Counted from the stretch's first letter, positions 9,313 through 18,976 are shown. The stretch: 64,000 nucleotides of DNA from Denitromonas halophila (GCF_007625155.1 NZ_VMNK01000015.1:372001-436000); one strand, 5' to 3'. Notes: generated from the sequence alone by a model not told the origin. Translations and numbers: made by a program.

Positions 9313-9341
9313 TTGGCGTGAGGCACCGGGTTGGTTATACT
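9313..9341 (+). promoter_or_regulatory. sigma-70 promoter of rpoE
   Basis: TTGGCG (9313-9318) and TATACT (9336-9341) are separated by 17 nt. The start would be near 9348, giving rpoE a leader of about 42 nt. This would be the housekeeping promoter, downstream of the possible sigma-E one. Confidence 0.6.
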
Positions 9342-9389
9342 TTCGCGGTTTATTCGCTGCCGCGATCGATTTTCGTTTCCCCAAGCCAA

Positions 9390-9989
9390 ATGACCGACCG
9401 AGAACTGGATCAACAACTTGTTGAGCGCGTACAGCGCGGAGACAAACAGGCCTTCGGCCTGTTGGTTTCCAAGTATCAGCGCAAGTTGCTGCGCTTGCTG
9501 TCGCGCCTGATCCGCGACCCTGCTGAGGTGGAGGATGTTGCGCAGGAAACATTCATCAAGGCCTATCGTGCGCTGCCAGCGTTTCGAGGCGAGAGCGCGT
9601 TTTACACCTGGCTTTACCGCATCGGGGTGAATACGGCGAAGAATTATCTGGTTGCTCAGCGCCGCAGGGCGCCGACGACCACGGGTTTCAATTCGGAAGA
9701 AGCAGAGACTTTTGATGATGGAGATCAGCTGAGGGACATCAACACGCCTGAGCGCTTGATGATGTCTCGTCAGATCGGACAGACCGTCGATATTGCAATG
9801 GAAGCGTTGCCGGAAGAGTTGAGAACGGCCATTGTTTTGCGCGAGATCGAGGGACTGAGCTACGAGGAAATCGCCGGCATCATGGAATGCCCGATAGGTA
9901 CTGTGCGTTCGCGAATATTCCGGGCGCGCGAGGCGATTGCAGAAAAACTCCGGCCGTTGTTGGATACGGCCCCTGATCAACGGTGGTAG
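9390..9989 (+). CDS. rpoE: RNA polymerase sigma factor RpoE (AlgU/sigma-E)
   Basis: 199 aa from ATG 9390, which gives the normal sigma-E start (MTDRELDQQLVERVQRGDKQ). It directs polymerase to extracytoplasmic stress promoters. Region 2 spans about residues 20-95 with DVAQETFIKAYRALPAFRG, and region 4 about 130-185 with LREIEGLSYEEIAGIMECP and TVRSRIFRAR as recognition helix. It heads the rseA-rseB-rseC-mucD operon, and its TAG stop is 3 nt before the rseA ATG. No clear Shine-Dalgarno precedes the start. Confidence 0.97.
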   Translation: MTDRELDQQLVERVQRGDKQAFGLLVSKYQRKLLRLLSRLIRDPAEVEDVAQETFIKAYRALPAFRGESAFYTWLYRIGVNTAKNYLVAQRRRAPTTTGFNSEEAETFDDGDQLRDINTPERLMMSRQIGQTVDIAMEALPEELRTAIVLREIEGLSYEEIAGIMECPIGTVRSRIFRAREAIAEKLRPLLDTAPDQRW

Positions 9990-9991
9990 GT

Positions 9992-10528
9992 ATGAAGGAA
10001 CGTATTTCGGCACTGCTTGATGGCAATCTGGATGCGCAAGCGGTGGAGCCGGTCCTGAATTCAGTTGGCGAGTCCGCCGATGTTCGCCGTCAGTGGGATC
10101 ATTATTGTCTGATCGGCGATGCGCTTCGCAATGAGCCAGAGTTGTCTTGCGATTTATCGGCAAGGGTCATGGCGAGTCTGGCGCAGGAGCCTACCGTGCT
10201 TGCGCCGGTGGCCATCCGTCCGTTGACATCGGTATCGCCACTTGGCAAGTCTTGGCGGAAGATCCTTCCTTTGGCCGCATCGGTGGCTGGTGTGGCCGTG
10301 GTGGGGTGGCTGGCGATTCCGCAAAGCACGGAGACGTCGGCCATTCAAATGGCCAGAATCGCACCTCAGCCGCTGATGGCGAGCGCTGTCGAGACAAACC
10401 GACAGGATCGGGAGCCTTTGCGTGCGTACCTGTTTGCGCATCAGAGCCTGGCGAATCAAGGCGCTATTCCTGCTGTCGCACCGTTCGTCCGCACGGTCGC
10501 CGATGTGTCTGCCGGGGTGCGGAGATGA
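9992..10528 (+). CDS. rseA: Anti-sigma-E factor RseA (MucA-like)
   Basis: 178 aa from ATG 9992; a GTG nine bases upstream is possible but less likely. The cytoplasmic N-terminal domain (MKERISALLDGNLD, then WDHYCLIGDALR) is the sigma-binding RseA fold. One membrane helix follows near residues 91-108 (ILPLAASVAGVAVVGWLA), then a periplasmic part with no strong motif. In known systems it holds RpoE inactive until regulated proteolysis. The end overlaps rseB as ATGA. Confidence 0.92.
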   Translation: MKERISALLDGNLDAQAVEPVLNSVGESADVRRQWDHYCLIGDALRNEPELSCDLSARVMASLAQEPTVLAPVAIRPLTSVSPLGKSWRKILPLAASVAGVAVVGWLAIPQSTETSAIQMARIAPQPLMASAVETNRQDREPLRAYLFAHQSLANQGAIPAVAPFVRTVADVSAGVRR

Positions 10529-11484
10529 GGCACCGCCTCCTCGTCGTCTGGCTTTTCGTTTTTTGCGGCGCTGCCTCGGCCGGCCCGGAGAACGACGCCC
10601 TGTCCTGGATGAACCGGATGGCGGGCGCAGCCCAGAAGGTCAACTTTTCCGGCACGTTTTCCTATCTCAGCGGAAAACGCCTGGAGACGCTGCGGATTGC
10701 CCATGTGACTGGCCCGGAGGGCGACGTGGAGCGCATCGAGACGCTCGATGGAAACCCCCGGGAAGTGATTCGTACGAATTCGGAGGTTCGTTGTGTTCTG
10801 CCCGACCTCAAGACGGTGATCATCGACCGGATTGGGAATCGACGCGCGTTTCCGGCCCGCCTGCCGGTGGCGGTTGCGGCCCTGAACGAGTATTACCGGA
10901 TTTTCCGCGGCGATATGAGCCGGGTTGCCGGTCGCAAGGCACAGTTGATCATCCTCGAACCCAGAGACAATCTTCGTTATGGCCACCAGTTGTGGGCAGA
11001 CGAAGAGAGCGGTCTGTTGCTCAAGGCCCGCTTGCTCGATGGCAACGGTGAGTTGATCGAGCAGTTTGCGTTCAACGAGATACGCATCGGCGGAGACATC
11101 GACCCCGATCTGCTCAAGCAGAAATATGCGGTCGCCGACGACTGGCAGACGGTTAACGCCAAGGGCGACGAGGCCAGCGCAGACGCGTCCGCCTGGCAGT
11201 TGGGCGACATGCTGCCGGGCTATCGTCTGGTGTCGACGGTACGACGCTCGGTCGGTGCTCATGGCCAGTCGGTATTACACATGGTGGTGTCGGATGGCTT
11301 GGCCAATATTTCGGTCTTTGTCGAGCCTGCTCAATCCCCGGATGACAGCGCCGGGTTCATGGATGCCGGTTCAATCGCCGTTTATGCCAGGAACGTGGCC
11401 GGACATCGTCTGACCGTGCTGGGCGAAGCGCCCAATGAGGCACTGCGCCGTGTTGGTGACAGCATGACGGCGGCCAACCAGTGA
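10525..11484 (+). CDS. rseB: Periplasmic sigma-E regulator RseB (MucB)
   Basis: 319 aa. A signal peptide (hydrophobic residues 5-14, cleavage about AASA-G) is followed by an RseB fold: the N-terminal LolA-like domain with NFSGTFSYL and the C-terminal domain with LGDMLPGYRLV. RseB binds the periplasmic part of RseA and protects it from protease until lipid or LPS signals displace it. The ATG overlaps the rseA stop, and the end overlaps the rseC GTG. An in-frame open stretch upstream lies inside rseA and is not part of it. Confidence 0.93.
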   Translation: MRHRLLVVWLFVFCGAASAGPENDALSWMNRMAGAAQKVNFSGTFSYLSGKRLETLRIAHVTGPEGDVERIETLDGNPREVIRTNSEVRCVLPDLKTVIIDRIGNRRAFPARLPVAVAALNEYYRIFRGDMSRVAGRKAQLIILEPRDNLRYGHQLWADEESGLLLKARLLDGNGELIEQFAFNEIRIGGDIDPDLLKQKYAVADDWQTVNAKGDEASADASAWQLGDMLPGYRLVSTVRRSVGAHGQSVLHMVVSDGLANISVFVEPAQSPDDSAGFMDAGSIAVYARNVAGHRLTVLGEAPNEALRRVGDSMTAANQ

Positions 11485-11954
11485 TCGAAGCGCGGGGCAT
11501 TGTGTTGCATGCCGGCGAGGATCAGGCGTGGGTGCGTGTTGACGACCAACCCACGGGGTGTGGACGTTGCAATGAGCCGGGTGGTTGTGGCGGGGCAAAG
11601 ATTGCTCACGCTTTTGGCAAACCCGACGAAGTCTTTCATGTTGAAAATCCGCAGCATTTTGTCGCCGGGGATCGTGTGCGTCTTCAGATTGATGATGGCG
11701 CGGCGCTGGGCGCAGCCGCGGTGACCTATGGTGTGCCGACGCTCGGTGCGCTGCTCGGTGCTGGCTTGGGTACGTGGTGGGCAGGCAATGCCGGCGCGCT
11801 GACTGGGCTGGTGCTCGCATTGATTGCATCGGTGCTTTTCGTTCGCTCGATCGGTGGTCGGCGGTTCTGGCGGCAAAAGCTGTCAGTTCGGTTGGCAGCT
11901 GACTCGGCGCTGTGTCCATCGACGCACATTGAAACCGCTGCGCGCCGTGATTAG
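11481..11954 (+). CDS. rseC: RseC/MucC family membrane protein
   Basis: 157 aa from GTG 11481, overlapping the rseB stop by 4 nt. The N-terminal cytoplasmic part has a cysteine cluster (CGRC, then GGCGG) typical of the family. Two hydrophobic segments follow (about 77-95 and 99-117), as expected for an inner-membrane hairpin. RseC proteins modulate sigma-E and, in E. coli, act in reducing SoxR. It fits as the fourth gene of the operon. Confidence 0.88.
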   Translation: MIEARGIVLHAGEDQAWVRVDDQPTGCGRCNEPGGCGGAKIAHAFGKPDEVFHVENPQHFVAGDRVRLQIDDGAALGAAAVTYGVPTLGALLGAGLGTWWAGNAGALTGLVLALIASVLFVRSIGGRRFWRQKLSVRLAADSALCPSTHIETAARRD

Positions 11955-13356
11955 GCGGGTTTGTTTACATGTGATGGCGGCGGCCTTGTGCCTGTTTGCC
12001 GTCGGTGTGTCGGTGGCCGATGTTCTGCCAGATTTTCGCGCGCTGGTGCGCGAGCACGGTCCGTCCGTGGTCAATATCAGCATTTCCCAGCTTGAATCCA
12101 GCGTCAAGCCGGTCCATTCCGAGATGTCGGAAAATCCGCATGTGCCCGATTTTCTGCGACGCCTGTTGCCGGAGGCACCTGAGCCACAGCCGGAAGAGCT
12201 TGAGCAGTCTCAGGGTTCGGGCTTCTTCATTTCTGATGATGGCTACATTCTGACGAACGCGCATGTGGTGGCTAATGCGCAGACGATTCAGGTGCGGCTG
12301 CTCGACCGTCGGGTGTATTCGGCCACGCTGATCGGGTCGGACAAGCGTGCGGATATCGCCTTGTTGAAGATCGATGGTAGTGGGCTGCCTGCGGTTCGGA
12401 TGGGGGCGCCAGATGGCCTGGCGGTCGGTGAATGGGTGGTGGCGATCGGGTCGCCGTTCGGCTTTGAGAACAGTGTGACCGCTGGGATTGTCAGTGCGAA
12501 GGGGCGTGTGTTTCCCGAAGAGAGCTTCGTGCCCTTTATCCAGACCGATGTGGCGATCAATCCCGGCAACTCTGGCGGGCCGCTGTTCAATCTGGCGGGG
12601 GAAGTGGTGGGGATTAATTCCCAGATCTATAGCCGCACCGGTGGCTTCATGGGTGTGTCCTTCGCGATCCCGATTGACGTTGCCATGGACATCCAGTCTC
12701 AGCTCAGAAGTACGGGCAAGGTGGCGCGGGGTCGGATTGGGGTGGGCATTCAGGAAGTGACGCCGGCATTGGCGAGCGCCTTCGCGCTGCCGTCGTTGGA
12801 CGGTGCCCTGGTCGGGATGGTCGAGCCCGATAGCCCAGCGTTGCGCGCCGGGGTGATGGTGGGTGATGTGATCGCTCGTTTCGGCGAGACGCTCGTTCGG
12901 CGCTCAGACGATTTGCCACGCATTGTGGCGCGCCTGGCGCCGGGTCGTGATGTGCCGATGGAGGTGATTCGAGATGGGGCCCGCCACACGCTGACCGTCA
13001 CGCTGGGTCATTGGCCAAGCGCTGAGCGCGCGTCATCGCCTCAGCGGCACAATCCGCCGAAACTGAATGATCTGGCCCGACGCGGGCTGACCGTGTCCGA
13101 GCCCAATGGCGCACGACTAAAGACCGTTGGTGCGCAGTGGGGGCTTGAAGTTCGGAAGGCACAAGGGCCGGCGGCACGCGCCCGTCTGCGCGAGGGGGAT
13201 TTGCTGGTGGCCTCGGTGATTGCTGGCAAGCAAACGCCGCTCAAGAAAATCGATGATCTCGATGCCGTCTTGAACCGCCTTGGGCCGCAGGAGGCGCTAA
13301 CCGTCTTGCTGCAGCGGGGTGCCGGCCGGAGTTTCGTGGCGATTGAGTCGCGTTGA
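11947..13356 (+). CDS. mucD: DegP/HtrA-type periplasmic serine protease MucD
   Basis: 469 aa from GTG 11947, chosen because it supplies the basic n-region (IRR) of a signal peptide; ATG 11974 would lose it. The trypsin-like domain has the triad His in TNAHVV, Asp in ADIALLKID and Ser in NPGNSGGPL. Two PDZ domains follow, about residues 250-345 and 375-465. It degrades misfolded envelope proteins and is a standard sigma-E target. It overlaps rseC by 8 nt and the next gene by 1 nt. Confidence 0.95.
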   Translation: MIRRVCLHVMAAALCLFAVGVSVADVLPDFRALVREHGPSVVNISISQLESSVKPVHSEMSENPHVPDFLRRLLPEAPEPQPEELEQSQGSGFFISDDGYILTNAHVVANAQTIQVRLLDRRVYSATLIGSDKRADIALLKIDGSGLPAVRMGAPDGLAVGEWVVAIGSPFGFENSVTAGIVSAKGRVFPEESFVPFIQTDVAINPGNSGGPLFNLAGEVVGINSQIYSRTGGFMGVSFAIPIDVAMDIQSQLRSTGKVARGRIGVGIQEVTPALASAFALPSLDGALVGMVEPDSPALRAGVMVGDVIARFGETLVRRSDDLPRIVARLAPGRDVPMEVIRDGARHTLTVTLGHWPSAERASSPQRHNPPKLNDLARRGLTVSEPNGARLKTVGAQWGLEVRKAQGPAARARLREGDLLVASVIAGKQTPLKKIDDLDAVLNRLGPQEALTVLLQRGAGRSFVAIESR

Positions 13357-13616
13357 TGGGCACGTTGCGATTGCTCAGCCGCAGCTGGTGTCATCTGTGC
13401 GACGAGATGTTGGCGGCGGCCAAGTCATTGACCGATGCGGCGGGCGCGGAGATCGAAGTCGTCGATGTGGATAGCGATCCAGCGCTGGAGGCGCGCTGGG
13501 GTGAGCTGGTGCCGGTATTGTTGGCGATTGATGGTCAGGAACTGTGCCACTACCATCTTGACGAGGCGGCGCTGCGTGCCTATTTGGCCCGATTTCCGAT
13601 AGAATCCGCCGATTGA
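13356..13616 (+). CDS. Glutaredoxin-family protein (DUF836)
   Basis: 86 aa thioredoxin-fold protein. It opens with a beta strand and then CHLC at residues 12-15, the redox-active pair, and has the VPVLLAIDG turn typical of glutaredoxin-like proteins. The ATG overlaps the mucD stop (TGATG), and an intrinsic terminator follows, so it is the last gene of the rpoE operon. It has no signal peptide and should be cytoplasmic. Its partner is unknown. Confidence 0.85.
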   Translation: MGTLRLLSRSWCHLCDEMLAAAKSLTDAAGAEIEVVDVDSDPALEARWGELVPVLLAIDGQELCHYHLDEAALRAYLARFPIESAD

Positions 13617-13634
13617 CTACGCCCGGGAAACGAG

Positions 13635-13657
13635 GGTGCCGCAAGGCACCTTTTTTG
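13635..13657 (+). terminator. Intrinsic terminator ending the rpoE operon, just before lepA
   Basis: GGTGCC (13635-13640), a GCAA loop and GGCACC (13645-13650) form a perfect 6-bp stem with a GNRA tetraloop, followed by TTTTTTG. It ends 9 nt before the lepA ATG. Confidence 0.88.
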
Positions 13658-13665
13658 TTGTGAAT

Positions 13666-15462
13666 ATGCGCCACATACGTAATTTCTCCATCATTGCCCA
13701 CATTGACCACGGTAAGTCGACGTTGGCGGATCGCTTGATCCACCGCTGCGGCGGCCTGGCTGACCGGGAGATGGACGCCCAGGTGCTCGATTCGATGGAT
13801 CTGGAGCGAGAGCGTGGCATCACCATCAAGGCGCAGACCGCGTCCTTGCTCTACACAGCCAAGGACGGGCAGGTCTATCAGTTCAACCTGATTGACACTC
13901 CGGGGCATGTGGACTTCAGCTACGAGGTGTCACGTTCTTTGCAGGCTTGCGAAGGCGCGCTGTTGGTGGTCGATGCCTCGCAAGGCGTGGAAGCGCAGAC
14001 CGTGGCCAACTGCTATACGGCGATCGAGCAGAATCTGGAAGTCATTCCGGTGCTCAACAAGGTGGACCTGCCCGCTGCTGACCCCGAGCGTGTGCGTGCC
14101 GAGATCGAGGATGTGATCGGTGTCGATGCCTCCGAAGCGACGCTGTGTTCGGCCAAGACAGGCTTGGGTATCGATGACATTCTCGAGACCGTGGTGCGGC
14201 GTGTGCCGCCACCGGTGGGTGATCCGGCGGCGCCGCTGAAAGCGCTGATCATCGACTCGTGGTTCGACAGCTATGTGGGTGTGGTGATCCTGGTTCGGGT
14301 GATCGATGGATGCATCAAGGCCAAGGATCGTATGCGCTTGATGGCCAATGGCGCGGAGTACCCGGTCGACCAGGTTGGGGTATTCACGCCGAAATCGTTG
14401 GTGCGTGAAACGTTGTCGGCGGGTGAAGTGGGTTTTGTGATCAGTGGTATCAAGGTGATTTCCGACGCCAAGGTTGGCGATACGGTCACCTTGGCGACTC
14501 GCCCGGCCGACAAGCCCTTGCCGGGCTTCAAGGAAATCAAATCGCAGGTGTTCGCCGGCTTGTATCCGGTTGAATCCAACGAGTACGAGCAATTGCGTGA
14601 ATCGCTCGAAAAGCTGCAGCTCAACGATGCGGCGCTGCGCTTCGAGCCGGAAGTGTCCCAGGCGCTGGGTTTCGGTTTTCGCTGCGGCTTTTTGGGGCTG
14701 CTGCACATGGACATCGTGCAGGAGCGGCTTGAGCGCGAGTTCGACATCGATCTGATCACCACAGCACCGACCGTGGTGTACGAAGTGCTGATGAAAGACG
14801 GCTCGGTGATGAAGGTCGAAAACCCTGCCAAATTGCCCGATCCGTCCAAAATGGACGAGATCCGGGAGCCGATCATTCGCGCGACCATTTATTTGCCGCA
14901 GGAATATGTTGGGGTAGTGATCACGCTGTGTACTCAAAAGCGCGGTTCGCAGGTGGATATGCGTTACCACGGCCGACAGGTGCAACTGGTGTACGACATT
15001 CCGATGAATGAAGTGGTCATGGACTTCTTCGACCGGCTCAAGTCCGTGTCACGGGGCTATGCCTCGCTGGACTATGAATTGCATTGCTACCAGGCGGCCG
15101 ATCTGGTCAAACTCGACATGCTGGTCAACGGTGAAAAGGTCGACGCGCTGTCGGTGATTGTCCACCGTGCCAATGCACATTACCGCGGCCGCGAGTTGGC
15201 AGCCAAGTTGCGCGGCATCATTCCGCGCCAGATGTTTGACGTGGCGGTGCAGGCGGCGATCGGGTCGACCATCGTGTCGCGGGAGAACATCAAGGCCTTG
15301 CGCAAAAACGTGCTCGCGAAGTGTTACGGCGGAGACATTTCCCGCAAGCGCAAGCTGCTCGAAAAGCAGAAGGCCGGCAAGCGCCGGATGAAGCAGGTCG
15401 GTGCGGTCGAGATTCCGCAAGAAGCCTTCCTGGCGGTACTACGTACCGACGACAGCAAGTAA
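13666..15462 (+). CDS. lepA: Elongation factor 4 (LepA), ribosome-associated GTPase
   Basis: 598 aa from ATG 13666, giving [19 protein letters not shown] as in other LepA proteins; a GTG two codons earlier is an alternative. Known LepA proteins act on ribosomes during initiation or back-translocation. GTPase motifs: AHIDHGKST (about 10-18), DTPGHVDF and NKVD. The C-terminal LepA-specific domain includes ARKLR-like [13 protein letters not shown]. No Shine-Dalgarno is visible; the start abuts the upstream terminator. lepB follows, the usual pairing. Confidence 0.97.
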   Translation: MRHIRNFSIIAHIDHGKSTLADRLIHRCGGLADREMDAQVLDSMDLERERGITIKAQTASLLYTAKDGQVYQFNLIDTPGHVDFSYEVSRSLQACEGALLVVDASQGVEAQTVANCYTAIEQNLEVIPVLNKVDLPAADPERVRAEIEDVIGVDASEATLCSAKTGLGIDDILETVVRRVPPPVGDPAAPLKALIIDSWFDSYVGVVILVRVIDGCIKAKDRMRLMANGAEYPVDQVGVFTPKSLVRETLSAGEVGFVISGIKVISDAKVGDTVTLATRPADKPLPGFKEIKSQVFAGLYPVESNEYEQLRESLEKLQLNDAALRFEPEVSQALGFGFRCGFLGLLHMDIVQERLEREFDIDLITTAPTVVYEVLMKDGSVMKVENPAKLPDPSKMDEIREPIIRATIYLPQEYVGVVITLCTQKRGSQVDMRYHGRQVQLVYDIPMNEVVMDFFDRLKSVSRGYASLDYELHCYQAADLVKLDMLVNGEKVDALSVIVHRANAHYRGRELAAKLRGIIPRQMFDVAVQAAIGSTIVSRENIKALRKNVLAKCYGGDISRKRKLLEKQKAGKRRMKQVGAVEIPQEAFLAVLRTDDSK

Positions 15463-15490
15463 CCTCCCTGGGACGCAATCCGGAGTTGAT

Positions 15491-16279
15491 GTGAATTTTG
15501 CCCTGATCCTTTTCCTGCTGCTGGTTGCAACCGGCGTACTGTGGCTGATTGACAAGCTTTACGCGCGCAAGCTGCGTGCCCCCGGTGCGAGCGAACCGTG
15601 GTGGGTCGAATATGGCGCCAGCTTTTTTCCTGTCATTCTCGCGGTCTTTTTCTTGCGCTCTTTTTTGGTCGAGCCCTTCAAGATTCCGTCGGGATCCATG
15701 ATTCCGACCTTGCTGGTGGGTGATTTCATACTGGTCAACAAGTACACCTACGGCATTCGTCTGCCGGTGATCAACAAGAAAGTTGTGGAAATGAATGCGC
15801 CGGCGCGGGGCGATGTCATGGTCTTCCGGTATCCGGAAAACCCTTCGCTCGACTACATCAAGCGGGTCGTCGGGCTGCCGGGCGATACCGTCGCGTATTT
15901 TGACAAACGCCTGACGATCAACGGCGAGCCACTCGAAGTGGCGTCAGAGGGCGAGTATGTTCATCTCGACCGCCTCTATGCCAGCGCGCAATTCAGTGAG
16001 AAGCTGGGTGATGTGGCGCACGCCTTCCTCAATGATGCCGACAAGCCGGCCTATGTGCCGCAACCCAAGCAGTTCCCGCAACGTGAGAACTGCACCTATA
16101 CTAACAACGGCGTGCGTTGCACGGTGCCGCAGGGACATTACTTTGTCATGGGCGACAACCGGGACGACAGTAGCGACAGTCGGTTCTGGGGGTTTGTGCC
16201 AGAGCAGAACATTGTCGGCAAGGCGTTCATGATCTGGTTCAACTTCAATGAGCCGAGCCGTATCGGCTTTTTCCACTGA
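15491..16279 (+). CDS. lepB: Signal peptidase I (LepB)
   Basis: 262 aa from GTG 15491 with CGGAG 5 nt upstream. It cleaves signal peptides on the periplasmic face. Two membrane helices are visible (about 3-20 and 44-60). The catalytic Ser is in PSGSMIPTL and the Lys in YIKRVVGLPGD; MGDNRDDSSDSR is signature box E. It follows lepA by 28 nt. Confidence 0.97.
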   Translation: MNFALILFLLLVATGVLWLIDKLYARKLRAPGASEPWWVEYGASFFPVILAVFFLRSFLVEPFKIPSGSMIPTLLVGDFILVNKYTYGIRLPVINKKVVEMNAPARGDVMVFRYPENPSLDYIKRVVGLPGDTVAYFDKRLTINGEPLEVASEGEYVHLDRLYASAQFSEKLGDVAHAFLNDADKPAYVPQPKQFPQRENCTYTNNGVRCTVPQGHYFVMGDNRDDSSDSRFWGFVPEQNIVGKAFMIWFNFNEPSRIGFFH

Positions 16280-16290
16280 AGGGCAATCGA

Positions 16291-16659
16291 ATGAAGAACA
16301 AGCAAACGGGCCTGTCCCTGATTGGTGTGCTGATCGTCGGCGCCATCCTCGGGTTTATCTTTCTGATCGGGATGCGTACGGTGCCCGTGGTCACTGAGTA
16401 CATGGCGGTGAAGCGGGTCATGAATGCGATCATCAACTCCAGCCCTTCGCCGGAAGTTCCAGTGAGTCAGTTGCGCGCCGATTTTGAGAAGCGGGCCTAT
16501 ATCGATGAGGTTAAACACGTTTCGGGTCGCGATTTGGTGATCGTCAAGCGTGGCAACAAATTCGAAATGTCAGTGACCTATTCGCGCAAGGTGCCCATCG
16601 CCGGCAACGTGAGTTTGCTCATCGACTTCGATACCGGTGTGCTGCGCGGTGGTTCCTGA
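16291..16659 (+). CDS. DUF4845 membrane-anchored protein
   Basis: 122 aa. One N-terminal membrane helix (about residues 8-28, LSLIGVLIVGAILGFIFLIG) resembles a type IV pilin-like start, followed by a small soluble domain ending in a beta-rich VPIAGNVSLLIDFD. DUF4845 genes sit between lepB and rnc in many betaproteobacteria; the function is unknown. The position suggests a link to secretion or membrane quality control, but that is only guilt by association. Confidence 0.82.
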   Translation: MKNKQTGLSLIGVLIVGAILGFIFLIGMRTVPVVTEYMAVKRVMNAIINSSPSPEVPVSQLRADFEKRAYIDEVKHVSGRDLVIVKRGNKFEMSVTYSRKVPIAGNVSLLIDFDTGVLRGGS

Positions 16660-16669
16660 TGGTGGTCAG

Positions 16670-17344
16670 GTGACTTTCGACACACTTCAAGAACGGCTCG
16701 ATTACCGTTTCAAGGATGCCTCCTGGCTGCGTCAGGCACTGACCCACCGCAGTTACGGTCAGCCGAACAATGAACGGCTGGAATTTCTCGGCGACAGCGT
16801 AGTCAATCATGTGGTTGCGCTGGCGCTGTTCTCGCGATTCCCTGACCTGCGCGAGGGCGATTTGTCGCGCCTGCGGGCGCAGTTGGTGTGTCAGGATGCG
16901 CTGCACGGTATTGCCGCCAGCCTTGAACTTGGCACGGTGTTGCGTTTGGGAGAGGGGGAGCAGAAGAGCGGTGGCGCCGAGCGCCCGTCGATTCTTTCTG
17001 ACGCACTGGAAGCCTTGTTCGCGGCGGTCTATCTTGATGGTGGGTTTGACGCGGCCAAAACCGTGATCGACTACCTGTTCAAATCCCATCTGGCGAGTCT
17101 GGATCCGAATACCAGCCTGAAAGATCCGAAAACCCGGCTTCAGGAATGGCTGCAGGCGCGCCGGAAACAGTTGCCGAAATACCGCTTGGTCGAAACGCTC
17201 GGCGAGGCGCATGCGCAGCAATTTGATGTCGAATGCACCATCGATGGCGGCCTGCAAACACGGGGCCTCGGTTCAAGCCGGCGTGCGGCGGAACAGCAAG
17301 CGGCGCTGCTTGCCATGGAAACCTTGGAAAAACATGCAGGATAA
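16670..17344 (+). CDS. rnc: Ribonuclease III
   Basis: 224 aa from GTG 16670; the reading frame stays open upstream, but GTG gives the usual start ([13 protein letters not shown]). It cleaves double-stranded RNA in rRNA and mRNA processing. The signature [12 protein letters not shown] is near residue 36, and the metal ligands are its E and D residues. A C-terminal double-stranded RNA-binding domain (about 155-223) includes [14 protein letters not shown]. It overlaps era by 11 nt. Confidence 0.97.
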   Translation: MTFDTLQERLDYRFKDASWLRQALTHRSYGQPNNERLEFLGDSVVNHVVALALFSRFPDLREGDLSRLRAQLVCQDALHGIAASLELGTVLRLGEGEQKSGGAERPSILSDALEALFAAVYLDGGFDAAKTVIDYLFKSHLASLDPNTSLKDPKTRLQEWLQARRKQLPKYRLVETLGEAHAQQFDVECTIDGGLQTRGLGSSRRAAEQQAALLAMETLEKHAG

Positions 17345-18242
17345 TCACACTCCGGACGGCACGGCCTTCCATACGGGTTTCATCGCAATCGTTGGCCGAC
17401 CCAATGTGGGCAAGTCGACGCTGATGAACCGGTTGATCGGCCTGAAGGTCAGCATTGTCTCGAGCAAAGCGCAGACCACGCGACACCGGGTGTCAGGCAT
17501 TCTCACCGACGATACGGCGCAGTTTGTTTTTGTCGACACGCCGGGATTCCAGACTCGTCACCAGAATGCGCTGAATCGCACCATGAATCGCACGGTGACC
17601 CAGTCGCTCGCCGATGTGGACCTGGTGTATCTGGTCATCGAGGCGGGCAAGTTCGGCCCCGAAGACGAGCAAGTCGTGGCCTTGCTGCCGCGCGACGCCA
17701 AAGTGGTTCTGGTAATCAATAAAGTCGATACGCTGGCTGACAAGTCCAGCCTGCTGCCGTTTATCGAGCGTATCCGTGGGGCTTTCCCGTTCGCCGAGGT
17801 CGTGCCTTTGTCGGCCGAGCGCGGCAAGAACGTCGACGCCTTGCTGAAGGTGTCGCGCACCTATCTACCCGAAGGTCCGCCGATGTTCGGGCCGGATGAT
17901 GTCACCGATCGTAGCGAGCGCTTTCTTGCCGCTGAATTTCTGCGCGAGAAGCTTTTCCGGTTGCTTGGCGACGAGCTCCCCTACGGCATGACGGTCGAGA
18001 TCGAGCGTTTCGAGGCTGACGGCGGCTTGCGCCGTATCAATGCCGCCATCATCGTCGACAAGCCGGGACACAAGGGCATCGTCATCGGCAAAGGCGGCGA
18101 GCACCTCAAGCGCATTTCGACCGAAGCGCGCAAGGCCATGGAAGAATTGTTTGGCGCCAAGATCTACCTCGAAGTCTGGGTCAAGGTGAAGTCCGGCTGG
18201 GCCGACGACGAGCGCGCACTCAAGAGCCTCGGCTACGACTGA
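17334..18242 (+). CDS. era: GTPase Era
   Basis: 302 aa. GTPase motifs: GRPNVGKS (about 21-28), [16 protein letters not shown] and NKVD. The C-terminal KH domain (about 205-295) has the [10 protein letters not shown] loop that binds the 3' end of 16S rRNA. It assists 30S assembly and is normally the partner of rnc. Start ATG 17334 lies inside the rnc end, so translation is probably coupled. Confidence 0.97.
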   Translation: MQDNHTPDGTAFHTGFIAIVGRPNVGKSTLMNRLIGLKVSIVSSKAQTTRHRVSGILTDDTAQFVFVDTPGFQTRHQNALNRTMNRTVTQSLADVDLVYLVIEAGKFGPEDEQVVALLPRDAKVVLVINKVDTLADKSSLLPFIERIRGAFPFAEVVPLSAERGKNVDALLKVSRTYLPEGPPMFGPDDVTDRSERFLAAEFLREKLFRLLGDELPYGMTVEIERFEADGGLRRINAAIIVDKPGHKGIVIGKGGEHLKRISTEARKAMEELFGAKIYLEVWVKVKSGWADDERALKSLGYD

Positions 18243-18253
18243 GTGAGCGCGTC

Positions 18254-18976
18254 GTGGGCCAGAAGCAGCGCGTCGATCAACAACCCGGTTTTGTCCTGCA
18301 CACCCACCCGTATCGGGAAACCAGCCTGATCGTCGAGGTGTTTAGCCGCGACTACGGCCGCATGGCCCTGGTCGCCAAGGGCGCGCGGCGTCCGATGTCT
18401 GCGCTGCGCGGCGTGCTGATGGCCTACCAGCCCTTGTTGCTGGACTGGTCGGGCGGTGGCGAGGTGAAGACGCTGATACGTGCCGAGTGGTTGGGCGGCC
18501 AGCCCTTGCTCTCCGGAAAGGAGCTGCTGTGCGGCTACTACCTCAACGAATTGCTCGTCAAACTGCTGCCGCGCGAAGATGCGCATGCCGAACTCTACGC
18601 ACACTACGCTGCCTTGATTCAACGCCTGCCGGGCGAAACACGCTTCGAGCCGGTGCTGCGTGCGTTTGAACTGACGCTGCTCTCCGAGCTTGGCTATGGC
18701 GTTCCGCTGGAACATGACGCCGAGACCGAATCGCCCATCGAGGCCGACGCGCACTACGGTTATATAATTGATCGCGGCCCGGTGAGAGACGTATCGCCCG
18801 AGGATGGCTTGCCGATGGTCACGGGTCAGACCCTGCTCGACATGGCCGCCGGCCGCTTCGATGACCCGAAAACACTGGTGCAGAGCAAGGCCTTGCTGCG
18901 CCACCTGATCCAGCACCACCTCGGCGCTCAGCCACTGCACTCGCGCCGGATGTTCAAGGAGTTGCAAGCACTGTGA
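18254..18976 (+). CDS. recO: DNA repair protein RecO
   Basis: 240 aa from GTG 18254. RecO helps load RecA at gapped DNA. The N-terminal OB fold (QPGFVLHTHPYRETSLIVEVFSRDYGRMALVAKGAR type, about 8-85) is clear, followed by a helical C-terminal domain. The zinc-finger cysteines found in some RecO proteins are absent. It follows era by 11 nt and overlaps pdxJ as GTGA. Confidence 0.95.
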   Translation: MGQKQRVDQQPGFVLHTHPYRETSLIVEVFSRDYGRMALVAKGARRPMSALRGVLMAYQPLLLDWSGGGEVKTLIRAEWLGGQPLLSGKELLCGYYLNELLVKLLPREDAHAELYAHYAALIQRLPGETRFEPVLRAFELTLLSELGYGVPLEHDAETESPIEADAHYGYIIDRGPVRDVSPEDGLPMVTGQTLLDMAAGRFDDPKTLVQSKALLRHLIQHHLGAQPLHSRRMFKELQAL

